Shown in pieces: positions 42,121 through 54,000 of a stretch of DNA of 64,000 nucleotides. Each line of letters starts with the position of its first letter. Within the stretch, counting starts at the first letter, position 1. The stretch comes from Lantana camara. Taxonomy: Eukaryota; Streptophyta; Magnoliopsida; Lamiales; Verbenaceae. A program made the translations under genes and the position numbers. The notes under the pieces were generated by a model. It was not told the DNA's origin. It saw only the letters and a list, made by a program, of their open reading frames with translations, and did not search any database. The stretch lies in the NCBI GenBank assembly GCA_037501455.1, contig CM074856.1, positions 15,273,001-15,337,000 of the forward strand, given 5' to 3'.

Positions 42121-44460
42121 TTATTGCCTCACATAGACAATTGTTATAATACCATCTTGTATTAATTGTCTTACAAATGCATGTCTTAGACAAATGTGTT
42201 TAGACTTACCATTATAGGTGCCATTGTACGCTTTTCTGAGCGTGGCTTCGTTGTCACAATACAACGAAATTGGAGGCATTGGACTTGACCGAAGATCTAT
42301 GTCTAATAACATATTTCTTATACAATCAGCCTTTTGACCAGCTTGTGCTAAAACTATGAACTCAGATTCCATGGTAGGGTGAGAGATAATTGTCTGTTTC
42401 TTGCTTGTCCAAGAAACAACCCCACCGACAAGAGTGAAAATCCACCAACTTGTAGATTTGTTGTCTCCCACGCTAGTTATCCAACTCTCGTCTGAGTACC
42501 CTTCCAAAACACTAGGGAATTTGTTATAAAACAAACCAAAGCTAATAGTTCTCTTAAGGTACCCGAGTACCCTAGTAATAGCTTTTCAATGATCACCATT
42601 GGGACTACTCGTGTATCTGCTAAGTTTTGAAATGCAAAGGAAATATCTGGTCTAGTACAATTTATTGCATACATATATAAGACTACCAATAGCACTTGCA
42701 TACTCAAGCTGTGCAATAGCTCTGCCAGTATTTTCCTTAATTTTCAGTCCGTTGTCAAACAGAGTATTCACTTCCTTGATCTCGAGGTGTTTACACTTAG
42801 TCAGTACTTTCTCAATATAGTGAGATTGGTTTAGTGAAAAACCCCCAATATGTTTTTTTAACTTTAATGCATAAAATAGTATCTACTTCACCTAAACCTT
42901 TCATCTTAAAGTTACTCCAATTATATTCGTCTCGATGATCAATATATCATCGACATATAAGCATACTATCACCATATAGTCAGTTGTACTTTTGGAGTAA
43001 TGCATCTGTCGACAGTCGACACTGTTATACTTGAATCCAAAACGCAAGATAGCAGTGTCGGACTTCTCGTGTCACTATTTTGGTACTTGTTTCAGACCAT
43101 ACAGGGATTTGACCAATTTACATACTTTATTTTCCGTTCCCGGTGCTCCCAAACCCTTAGGTTGCTCCATATAGATTTCTTCCTTTAAGTTGTCATTTAA
43201 AAATATTGTCTTTACGTCGATTTGATGAACAAATAGATCATAAAGAGAGGCTAAGGCAAGAAGAATTCTAATGGAAACAACTCGAGCCACCGGTGCATAA
43301 GTGTCAAAGAAGTCAATCCCTTCTACTTTTCTGAACCCTTTGGCAACTAGTCTAGCTTTGAAAGCTGAGATAGTTCCATCGGTGTTTCGTTTTCTTCTAA
43401 ATACCCACTTGTACCCAATGGGTTTAGAACTACGAGGTAAGTCTGGTAGTACCCAAGTATTATTACCCAAGATCGAATCCATTTCATCGTTTACTCTTTC
43501 CAGAAAGGAGCATCTCGAAAAGTCATAGCTTCTGCATATGCATTAGGATTCGTCTTCAGTATAAATACAAAAGGTATTTTACTTACCACTTTATTATCTC
43601 AGTCCCCCTCCACCAAGAACAATAAAGCCTCAGAAGAGATAGTTTTTGTCCAAAATTTTCTCTTTTCTTTCTCTAGTATTCCTTCTAGGCTCAGTCGTGG
43701 CTATATGCATACTGTTTTCCACAATCGGTCTTATAGGACCTCTAGCCTTAATTTAGGGTGGCTCGGTTTATTTCCAACACCTTTTGAAAATGTACTTTTG
43801 AAGAACTCGACATCCCTGAACTCAGTTATCACATTAGACTCCAAGTCAAGAAGCCTGTAGACCTTGTTATTAAGAGCATATCCGACGAATTCACTTTTAA
43901 TAGCTCTGGCTCCTAACTTAGTACGTTTGGGATTTGGAACCCGAAAGTAAACCACACACTCCCACACTTTAAAATAACTTATATTGGGTTTTCTACCTTT
44001 CCATATTTCATAGGGACTTGTCTTCACAACAGAACTAGGTGTCCTGTTCAAAATATAGCACGCAGACAGAAGGACTTCCCCCCACAAGTTATGAGGTAAG
44101 TTAGCATGATTTAGCATGCAATTTACCATATCAAAAAAGGTATGGTTTTTTCTTTCAGCTACACCGTTCTGTTGGGGTGTATAACCAGCAGTTGTTTGAT
44201 GTATGATACCACTTTATTTGCAAAGTGTATAAAAAATATTCAAACAATATTCCTTGCCTCGATCATAATATAGAACCTTAATCTTCTTCTCAAGTTGAGT
44301 TTCTACTTCTGTCTTGTATTTCACAAATGAACAAAGAGCTTCATCTTTAGTTCGTAACAGATATACAGAGCAAAAACAACTAGCGTCATCAATAAAAGTA
44401 ATAGAATACCTTTTTCTAACTCTAGTTAAAATTCCATTTAATTCACAAATATCAGTATGA
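42121..44460 (-). pseudogene. Old copia pol: integrase, reverse transcriptase, RNase H remnants
   Basis: Read on minus: integrase core pieces near 44460-44240 (ITFIDDASCF; VLYYDRGKEY where intact elements have SDRGGEY), the integrase C-terminal region 44129-43731 (NRTPSSVVKTSPYEIWKGRK), the reverse transcriptase start 43482-43075 (KPIGYKWVFRRKRNTDG; VHQIDVKTIFLND), a decayed region around 42950 where the YVDD motif should be, and RNase H 42716-42121 (GGVVSWTSKKQTIISHPTMESE). Many stops and frameshifts; long dead. Confidence 0.82.
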
Positions 44461-44715
44461 ATTAAATCTAATATTTTTTATTCTCTTTTAACACTTGGAA
44501 AATGTTTTCTTACAATTTTTGACTTTGCACATATTTCACATTTGTCAAGTTCTTTTTTACCAATATCGATTAATCCCATCGCGTGCATATTTTTTCAAGT
44601 TCTTTGCACTAACATGCCCCAATCAACTATGCCATAAAGAAATTGAATTCATATTATTAATCAGCATATTGTACATCCCGTTACAAGGAAAACCTTTGCC
44701 AACAAAATCACCAAT

Positions 44716-45018
44716 TTACATAATGATGACTTTTGCTAACTCAACAGAAATTTTAAAACCTTTCTTATCTAACAAATCAACATAAATTAAACTTCTCCTA
44801 ACATCTGATACAAACAAGACATTAATCAAAGTTAATTTTTTTCCGGAGATAAAGTTGAGTTCAACGAATCCTTTGCCTCCAACAGTGGCTTTGGAGTTGT
44901 TTCCTATCTGAACCTCTTGCCCAACAACATTTTCAAAGGTTTTGAAATGCCTTCGATTGTTGCAAATGTGAACGGTTGCTCCAAAATCCAACAACCATCC
45001 TGAAAGTTCACTTGCCAA
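44716..45018 (-). pseudogene. Old copia protease remnant, catalytic motif changed
   Basis: The frame reads GWLLDFGATVHICNN, where active copia proteases have D-S-G; here it is D-F-G, which would remove activity. The rest (VGQEVQIGNNSKATVGGKG) is typical of the region before the integrase. The solo LTR at 45108-48133 separates it from gag. Confidence 0.8.
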
Positions 45019-45107
45019 TTGATTTCAGAAATCATAGCCACATCAAGGCTAAGATCAGTAACCATGACAACTAGATTCTCCTAAACCATATTTGCAACGC
45101 CGGATCC

Positions 45108-48100
45108 TGTAGCACCCCCTAACACTACAACCCCGCACCGTAGCACTTCCCGAGTGGATGTGAGTCCTAGCACTCGAGAAATACTTCGTTGAACAGACAG
45201 GACAATCCAATACCAAAACATGGAATTTAAAGTGCAGCAGAAGATAGACAATTTAAAACAGAAGAGTTTGATATCTCAAGTCAATCGAAATTTATATTAC
45301 TAGGTTAAGAAGTAAGATATTTACAGTGATAAGTCTAGAGCCAACACGAGAGTGCTTATTAAAAGATGTACATGCACTCTTAATATAATCCTGATTTGCT
45401 AAGATATGACACCTTAAAGCTTCAAGATACCTCTAAGGCATCGTTCCGTGGATTCTTGAAATCATGCATTTTAAAGTAGGAGAGTAGTTATTTAAAGTGA
45501 CTAAGTGAAGGGGTATAATAACTTATAGATATATGTATATGCGTATATATATATTTATATGATCAAGAAGATCTTGATCTAAAATAGTAGCAATAGGATA
45601 TAGCAAATATGAACGGTTCATAATAATTGTTAAAATAGGGATAGGGGTAATTTGGAGTATTTGTAGAAATATGAACCGTCTAGAATAAGAACATTAATGC
45701 CCGCAAGCTAGGCCTCTCGATCCGTAACTCCTTAATTAATTTGGTAAAACAATACACTGTACATGGTGCCGATACTTCAATAAAACTCAATACGATAATA
45801 CCACCGCTACTCCTTGGTGTCAATAGGGGAGCCAACCCTAGAGACCATGAACACGATTCGGGAGGCAGCTATCTCTCCCTCATCCCTTGGCATGGAGTAA
45901 CTAACCTCTAGTTAGACCACTACCAAGAGGTGGCAGTCCGCAGCACCAACAATACCCTCGGCCCGATACCTTCCGAGTAATTGCTCGCTACGGATACAGT
46001 CGGGGCCCATAACATGAATCAAGAATAATATTTTGCTTGCATAACCCAGAATCAATGTTTTGATAAAGTGGACTTAAAATATATAACATCCTAATAGAAC
46101 ATTGATTCCGGGCATGAAAGTATTTTCCCTTAAGAGGGACATTGTAGTACAATAATATGTATATAGGGTAGTAAATCAAAATGATAGGTAGGCTTGGAAA
46201 TAGTTTTTATATAGATACATATGTATAGCATGGTTCCAGTTGAAAACATTTTAACCCTCACCGAGTGTCTTGACGGTCTAGATAAAATCCTTGGGATTCC
46301 ACTGTTCAATTATATCCTCGCCTGAAAGTACTACTACCGGCTAAGGAGTAAGTCTTAATACTCAAATAAACAATGCACAAGAAATTCTAGCAAGCTAGAG
46401 TTATATTTTGGAAATTGTTATTTAATCCCCATTTTTGAAAATTCTAAATAAAAGTTCTTTCTAAAAATTCAAAATATTATTTTATATTAATTTTTGAAAT
46501 CTCTACAAGATTTTATGAGACAAAGTCTTCATTTGAAATTAAAAGTCAAAGTTACTATTGAAAACGGTTACTATTTAATCATAGGGGATTAAACACTCTT
46601 AAACACAAAATTGAACACACACTTTCACACACTAGGCACACGGTACACACACACACTTCAAGAACATCAAGAACATGTTCTTAAGTCTATTTGAATATTC
46701 ATAGGACATATTAACATCTAGATCATATTCTTATTCGTAACATAAGATTTGAGACATAATGTAGCAAAATATATAAATTTCTCATGAAAAATAATTTCTA
46801 ATTAAATTTCCTAAGCATGCATTCATTCTAATATTCAAGAACATATTCATGAGCAAATGAACACATATTCATGTAATAAACATGCATTTTTATAATTTAA
46901 ATTCCTAACTTTAATTCATGAAATATAAATTCCTAAAATAAAATCTCCTATCATAAATTTCTAAATATAATATAAAGCATATAGAATATAAATTAAATTG
47001 CATAATTTAAATAAAACTTAAATTAAAGCATAAATTAAAACATAATTTAAAACATAAATTAAAGCATAAAAAAAACTAACCTTGAGAGTGTGGGTGTGTG
47101 TGTGTGGCGTGAGTTGAGGGAGAGGGAGAGGGAGAGGAGAGTTTTGTGTGTAGGAATTGAAGGAATTTGTGAGATATAAAGTGGTCTCTTGAAGGGTATT
47201 TATAGGTAGGAATTAGGGGTCTTAGTGCATTTTTAAAAATATGTTAGAGATGTGGGGATTTCTAAATCACACAAGTTTTGTGAATTTGTGGAGGAAATGT
47301 GGAAGAATTTAAATTTATACGAATGTGTGGGATTCTTGTAAGAGATGTGGAAGAATTAGATTCATATCTCTGAACTTTCTATTTTTAGAAGTTGCTATTT
47401 TTAGAAGGTTATGTCATGAATGATGTCATAGTAAATACAAATAAATATAAAATAATATAAAATTTATTCAAGAGTCGAGAGATGAGAACTTGAAGTAGTA
47501 AAATAATGAAAGAATGAGTAAAAATAAGCTTCGTTATGATTATAAATGTGGAATATTTAGGTTTTTCGTTTACAAATCATGAACGTTAAAGATGATGAAA
47601 ATCATGATAAAATTATATAAACGAAGGTATGATGAAGTTTAAAGGTTGGAAAAATTATCATAGTTTAGAGAAAAATTCAAGGAACATTTTAAGTATAATT
47701 TTAAATATTGAATGAAAGCTAATTGTTTAAAATAAAATGATAACTTTTAAAAAGGAAAATATTTATAAAATATGCTACGGTTGGAATCAAGTTTTGGTAT
47801 GAGTATGAAAATTCATAAAATAATCCAAGGATCGTTTTGACTATAATATTGAATAGGAAAAACGTTGAAATCCGGAAATCTCAAAATATAGGGTTAAAGT
47901 AGGGTTTTTGGCCGGTTTTGGTTACTACAGGAGTTATAATGAGAATTAGGGTTCGGGAATGATACTATAATTCATAAAATTTTACAAGGATTCATTTGAA
48001 CCTAATATTTTGATAGGTAAAAGTGTCTCTACAAATTCCTACATTTAGGAATGAATAATAACTAACTATAAGTACTTCCTTCCTAACCTTTTTCATACCT

Positions 48101-48133
48101 ATTTCTTCTTGGCCCCAAATCAGGGCTGTTACA
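45108..48133 (-). mobile_element. Solo LTR (3026 bp) of a gypsy-type element
   Basis: Begins TGTAGCACCC and ends GGGCTGTTACA on the plus strand, flanked by a perfect 5-bp duplication, GATCC (45103-45107 and 48134-48138). No coding content, no internal region and no second LTR are present, so it is a solo LTR left by recombination between two LTRs. Read on minus it opens TGTAACAGCCC and closes GGGTGCTACA, typical of large LTRs in plant chromovirus-type gypsy elements; the lineage is inferred. It splits the old copia element between its gag zinc knuckle and protease. It contains a GT-rich and GGGAGA-rich run at about 47090-47145. Confidence 0.85.
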
Positions 48134-48155
48134 GATCCACTCTTCTATTGTGAGC

Positions 48156-49810
48156 ATTCCCTTGCATAATGTCCTATTTCTCCACAAACATGACACTTGT
48201 CATTTCTTTTTTTAGTAGTAATAACAGGTTTAGATTTTTATCCATTTTTCTTAAATTGTCCAGAATTCTTTTTAACACCGAAACCCTTCTTCTTAGAATT
48301 TCCAACCTCAACATGGCTTATATTAGATTGTCTTTGAAACAAATTCTTTCCATCGCGTTTTCGAGCCTCCTCTTCAATACGTAGATATTTTTTAATTTGT
48401 TCCAAAGACAAATCCTCATATTTATGCATCAATCTCTTTGCATAATCTTTCCAGGCTGGAGGGAGATTTGAAATTATAGCTCCAACTTGGAATGTTTCTA
48501 GAAGTACAATTTTAACCGTCCGTAATTTGTTGACAATTACCTAGAGCTCATGCACTTGCTCCAGAATTGGTTTATTATCAACCATTTTAAAATCCAAATA
48601 TTTAGATATTTGTTTGTACCTTCTTCCTCGGCCTTATATTTGTATTCCAAGGCTTCCCAAAGCTCTCTAGGAGACCGCACATTCGTGTACATATCGTACA
48701 ACTTATCGGACAAGCTGTTTAGAATGTGTTCTCGAGCCACTTGTTCATCTTCTGCTCTCTTCCTCCTTTGTTGCTGAAGGGTCTCCACTATCTCCTGGTG
48801 GATTTGCAAGGCATTCCGGGAAGGACCTGTTCCTGCACTATTGGAAGGAGGATTGACAGGAGTGCTATTACTTCCTGGTGTAGTTGGATTTGCAGGAGGT
48901 ACTCCACCTGCTGTTGTTGGTAGATCGAGATCTACAGGCTGTTGAGGAGTAAGGGTGGGCGCGGGACGGGGAGTTCGGGATTCGGGAAGATCGGGATCGA
49001 GATGAAATTTTGGGTACCCGATCCCGTCCCGGAAATATTAGGTAACCGACTAGTTGGGGAGTTCAAGTTCAGGACGGGATCGGGCTGAGCCAGACATAAT
49101 TTTCATTTTTGCCCCACTTCTTTATATATTTTAGAAATATTATTTAATAAATGTATTTAAATGTTAAATAATTCAAAAAGTTCATTTTGGAAATTTTCAG
49201 TAGTTTATGGAACATTATTGCGACAAATTATCTAGTACCATATTTCCATCAATTTATAAAATTATTACAGATTAAAAATCATCCAATTTCATCAATTTAT
49301 CATTAGTTTATTACAGAATAAAATTTTCATTAGCCTTGTTGCTCTTTTAACTTTTAAATAGTAAGATTGTAATCATTAGTCAAATAACTTATTAAGTTAA
49401 TAACTTATTTATAATTTACAACTTGATAATATTAAGTTATATAATATGATTTTTTTAAAATACTTCAGGGAATTCGGGTACCCGAATTTCCTGATCGGGT
49501 AGCAAATTACTCCCCGATCCCGATCCCGAGATTTGGTGTCGGGATCGGGTACCCGTCCCAAAATTTTAAAATCCCGATTTTCCCGTCCCAATCGGGAAAT
49601 ACCCGATCGGGTCGGGACGGGCCCCGAATTCCTCGACCCGAACGCCCACCCCTACTAAGGAGCAGGAGTTGGAGGATCTTCTGGAATTGGTGGTAGGCTG
49701 AGATCCAGAATATAAGCCAGCTTGAGGATAGTCGGCAAGAATTTCATCTTGTCTTGCCAGTGGCTGAAGTTGTTGCCATCGAAACGGTCTAGTTTATGCT
49801 GATTCATGAT
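48156..49810 (-). pseudogene. Old copia gag, split by a MITE
   Basis: On minus the frame starts at about 49806 (MNQHKLDRFDGNNFSHW), runs to the MITE at 49654, resumes at 48949 (TPQQPVDLDLPTTAGG) and continues through 48809-48537 (NSLSDKLYDMYTNV; RELWEALEYKY). After more breaks, 48432-48238 gives LEQIKKYLRIEEEARKRD, and a CCHC zinc knuckle, CHVCGEIGHYAREC, lies at about 48165-48210 next to the solo LTR. The proline- and asparagine-rich insert around 48850-48940 is unusual for copia gag. Confidence 0.78.
48950..49654. mobile_element. hAT-type MITE, GGGTCC/CCCGAT-rich (705 bp)
   Basis: Terminal inverted repeats: left TAAGGGTGGGCGCGGGACGG, right read in reverse TAGGGGTGGGCGTTCGGG. It is flanked by TTGAGGAG (48942-48949) and CTAAGGAG (49655-49662), an 8-bp duplication with two changes, as expected for hAT elements. 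The ends are rich in CGGGATCGGG words, the centre AT-rich. It is inserted in the gag of the old copia element and does not encode a protein. Confidence 0.75.
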
Positions 49811-49856
49811 ACGGAAGGATTCTGATTCCATCTCAAATGAATTAACACTTTAAAAT

Positions 49857-50485
49857 TGTTGAGAAATTTGGGAATGGATTCAGAATGACACTAGTGAACC
49901 CTGTTCTTAAAGTGTTAATCGCCCCTAACTTCTCTGAGTTTTGCTAAAGGTTGCATACGATTTACTTAATTTTATGATATATGTCAAGCTGGAAAATTGA
50001 ATTTCAGACAATAGTAATTTGCCAGAAATTATGGAAAATTGAATTTAGACAATAGCAATTTGCCATAAATTACGTGAGTTTTGCAGTATATTTTTTGGTT
50101 AGGGATCTCAAATGAATTAACATTTTAAGATTGTTGAGAAATTTGAGAATGGATTCAGAATGACACGAGTGATCCCTGTTATTAAAGTGTTAATCGCCCC
50201 TAACTTCTCTAAGTTTTGCTAAAGGTTGCAGAAATTAAAGTGGGAATTTGAATGGATTAATTCTCTGAGTTTTGCTAAAGGTTGCAAAAATTAAAGTGGG
50301 AATTTGAATGGATTAATTTCAGTATATAAAAACCGCCTATTATATATTATTCTTCTTATGTGGGCCAACCAATGCATAATTTTCTAAACAACCTTTCATA
50401 TGTCTTTGTGTATTTGATATTCCCAATAATTAATTCTCCAATAATTAATTATTAAATATCTATCAAAGTATATATATATACAACA
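49857..50485 (-). repeat. Copia 5' LTR with internal duplications (629 bp)
   Basis: Partner of 33982-34696. It contains a second copy of its own start, with some inner-edge sequence, at about 50106-50230 (gatctcaaatgaattaacat, as at 49829-49848), and a doubled 'ttttgctaaaggttgca' unit at 50214-50310. This suggests partial LTR duplication. No standard initiator-tRNA primer site was found next to it. Confidence 0.75.
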
Positions 50486-51025
50486 CTTAAAATTAATTAC
50501 AAATACCAACTTCAAAAAATTCTAATTCAAATCCGATGCACTTTGCTTTCGATTTTAAAGGTAAATAAAAAAGTTCCCCGTAGAACGAGTTACTGGACCA
50601 AACCTATTAATCAAATATATGAATAGTTGCTTTTCGTAAATTATATATATTGAGTTTTTATCTCAAGAGTCAACACCTCTTTTATTTCATCTCTTATTTC
50701 TTTTCCGATCTAGCTATTTATAAGACTTATTTCGTCTCCTCTAAGTTTCCCACCTTAAATCACTTTCTAAACTTACTCTAGATACGTTCTAATCTCCTGA
50801 AGCCTTTTTTGCTTATCCACCATTCCATAAAATCTTCATCTTTCCTTCCTCCAGTCAATCCACTCTATTTACAAACTGAATTTCCAAGCAGCTACTGGGC
50901 CTGAGCCATTTGAGCTGTCCCCAACAATACACAAATCATATGATACATACAAAATACTATTCCCTTCATTTTTTTTGGTCCACAAGGAACAGCTGCAAGA
51001 GCAGACAAAAAAAACACAGAAAAAA
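50486..51025. other. Spacer between the old copia element and the LINE
   Basis: About 540 bp with no recognisable gene. It probably includes the 3' untranslated end of the LINE; I could not find a clear poly-A end or target duplication for that element. Confidence 0.45.
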
Positions 51026-54000
51026 CTAAGTCACCATCCCAGCAGGGGGAGGATCCCAAACACAAAAACCATTATCAACAGTGTGGCCCAAGTGAGCTAA
51101 AGCATCAGCTACTTCATTGCTTTCCCGTGGAACATGTCTGAAGCTGGACTCCCAAGGCTTATGCAATAGGTTCCGGCAGTCCATGATGATGTCCTTAAGG
51201 GGGTGGTTGGAGACATCAGCCATATTGATCCAATCCACCACCAATTGAGCATCCGTCTCTACCTCAATCCGTGGGAATCTTCGCTCCCTAGCGAGTTGCA
51301 GCCCCATACGCAGGCCAAGCAGCTCCGCCACCTCGATGGAGTTGTTACCAACCTTCATCGCATATCCCATGATCCAATTGCCCATCTCATCTCGTAGCAA
51401 CCCCCCCAGCCGCCGCCGAGTTGAAGTGGCGGTAGAAACTGTTGTCGGAATTAAGCTTAACCCAGCCCGGTGGCGGCTTACGCCAACCCTGCGACCTAAT
51501 CAACTTGTTAGTCCTGACCGAAGAGCTTCTCATGCTTCTACAATCTGAGATCAGCTTTTTGATATTACTAAACGCAACCTCCAGCGGCTCCCGTTTCCCT
51601 TGATAAGCATGTTTGTTTCTAGCCTTCCAGATGTTCCATAGACCCGCCACACACACTATCCACCAAGGACTATCCTGCTCCAGTGCGTGACTAATCTCCT
51701 GACTAATAGTTCTCTCCACCCAATCTGATCCGTAAATAGCATTGAAATTCTGCCAATCCAACGGGTTAACAATAGCCTTCCATACCCGTTGTGCCTCGCA
51801 ACAACTACGAAGCAAGTGCTCAATGTTTTCCCTATCACTCCAGCACCTAGGACAAACATCGCTGCCTCCAAAGTTTCGATCGTGCCTCAGGGCGTTTGTG
51901 AAGAGGCTGTTATACCCAATCAACCAAAGGAAGAACTTCAGCTTCTGGGGTCCTTTTAAATTCCAGATCCAACGCCAATTCCTGCCATCTTCCACACTAT
52001 CTGCCATAAGAAATTTATAAGCTGATGTGCAAGAGAATTTGCCATTCGTGGTACCACTCCAGACACTTATGTCTTCGGACCTGTCCACCCCACACGGCAA
52101 GTTCCGGATCTCGCTCAACACCTCTTGGGGAATGCCAGTTCTGAGGTTGTCAAGTTTCCAGCCATGGATGCCAAGAATGTCGCCGATCATAAATCCCTCC
52201 TCTGCGTTGTGAACATGCCCATTAATCAAGCTACGCAGTGGCCCCCGTGAAAGCCATCTATCGTCCGAAAGCGACACCATATTTCCTTTACCAATACGTC
52301 ATTTTACCATAGGTTCCACCATGTGTACGCTCTGGACTATACCCTTCCATTGTCGCGAAGCCGTCAGGTTCGGACCATGAGACATGATGTCCTCATTTTT
52401 TAAATACTTGCTTTGGAAGATGTGGTTCCAAACTGTATCCTCTCCTACTTTAGCGAGCATCGGTACATTGTTCTTGTGGGATTCCCGGATCCCCAGTCGC
52501 CCCATCTTTCTTGCTTCGGATTACTTTGTTCCACCCAATAAGGTGAGTTTTCTTCTTGGAGACATCCGTGGCCCATAAGAAATTGCAGTTAAGCCGGTCC
52601 AGGTTATCGTAAACTTGTTGGGGAAACCAGTTCGTGTGCATATGATAGACCGGAATCGAACTATTTACCGATTGTATGAGGGTAGTGCATCCGGCCAGGC
52701 TTAGGTTCTTGGCCTTCCATCCCGCTAGTCGTCGCTCAACCTTCTCAATTACCACTGAGAGCGTGTGGCTGTTATTTCTGCCCGAACCCACATTAACTCC
52801 AAGGAACTTCTCGAGCGTGTTAGTGCTCGCTATGCCAAGAGTCTGAGTTATAACTTGCTGCGTAGTCATTGCAATATGTGGTGCAAAAAGGACACTTGAC
52901 TTTCCCAGATTCAAGCTAAGACCGGAGGCTGCGCAGAAAGTTTCCATGACCTGCCGAACACAGTCCGCCCCTTCCATGGTTACATTAACACGGAGGATAA
53001 TATCATCCGTGAAAAGAAGGTGCAAAATTTTGGGTCCTTGTCGGCACACTTGTATCGGTTTCCAGCTTCCCCTTTCCACGGCCTCCTCGATTAAGTGGGA
53101 TAACCTCTCCATGCAGAGTACAAAGAGGTATGGGGAGAGCGGGTCCCCTTGTCGAATACCACAGTTGGGAGTGATCACCTCTACCTGCTCTCCATTCTAG
53201 AGAATCGCAGGTTTGATACTCGCCACGCAACTCATGATCACATTGATTATCTTGGTCGGGAACTCGAAGAACTCAAGGGTTTCCTTCAAGAAGTCCCACC
53301 TAATTTTATCATACACCTTTTCAAGGTCCAGCTTAAGTTCCATTCCCCCCTTTCTTCCTTTCGAATTATGCATCGTGTGAAGGATTTCTTGCAAAACGAG
53401 GATATTATCTTGAGTACTCCGCCCCGGAATGAAGTTGTTCTGATTTGGGCTTACCAAGTCTCCTATGAAGGGCTTGAGACGAGAAACAAGCAGCTTAGTC
53501 ACCATCTTAAGAAGAACGTTGCAAAGAACAATTGGTCGAAACTCATTGACTGATTCCGGATTCTTTTTCTTCGGGATGAGAACGATGAAAGCTTTGCCAA
53601 TCACTTCCGGTATACGCTCAACCCGTAGGCAATCAGTAATGAAGCATTAACTGACTCCCCAATAATATTCCAATAGGTTTGATAGAACAAGGCTTGAAGC
53701 TCGTCGTGTCCCGGTGCTTTAAACGGATGCATACTGTTAACCACCGGCAGCGCCTCCTCTAGTGTTGTCTCCTTAGCAATCTGAGAGCTATTAGTAGGGC
53801 TGAGACAACGCTGTTTGGAGCTGCGAGGGAGAGAAACCGCATCGTTACTATCAGTCCCGGAGAAGACCTTGGAGAAGAAATCCCGCACATGATTCCGAAG
53901 AACATTTTGATCCATCTCCCAACTTCCATTAATCTTAAGGGAGTTAATACGACCACTTCTGCGTCTGGTGATGGTGGATAAGTGGAAAAACCTGGTATTC

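Larger units (their letters stand above)
33982..50485 (-). mobile_element. Old Ty1/copia retrotransposon with three nested insertions
   Basis: A decayed copia element on the minus strand. LTRs: 33982-34696 plus 41496-41508 (3' LTR, split by a gypsy element) and 49857-50485 (5' LTR). On the plus strand both begin TGTTGAGAAAT and end in an ATATAC-AA(C/T)A run; flanks are CTTAC (33977-33981) and CTTAA (50486-50490), a 4 of 5 match to a target duplication. A purine tract (GAGTGGGGGAT on minus, about 41509-41519) adjoins the 3' LTR. Internal remnants on minus run gag (49810 to 48156), protease (45018-44716), integrase (about 44460-43731), reverse transcriptase (43482-43075) and RNase H (42716-42121). 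Inserted later: the gypsy element 34697-41495, the solo LTR 45108-48133 and a hAT-type MITE 48950-49654. Removing these leaves about 6 kb, a normal copia size. Confidence 0.85.
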
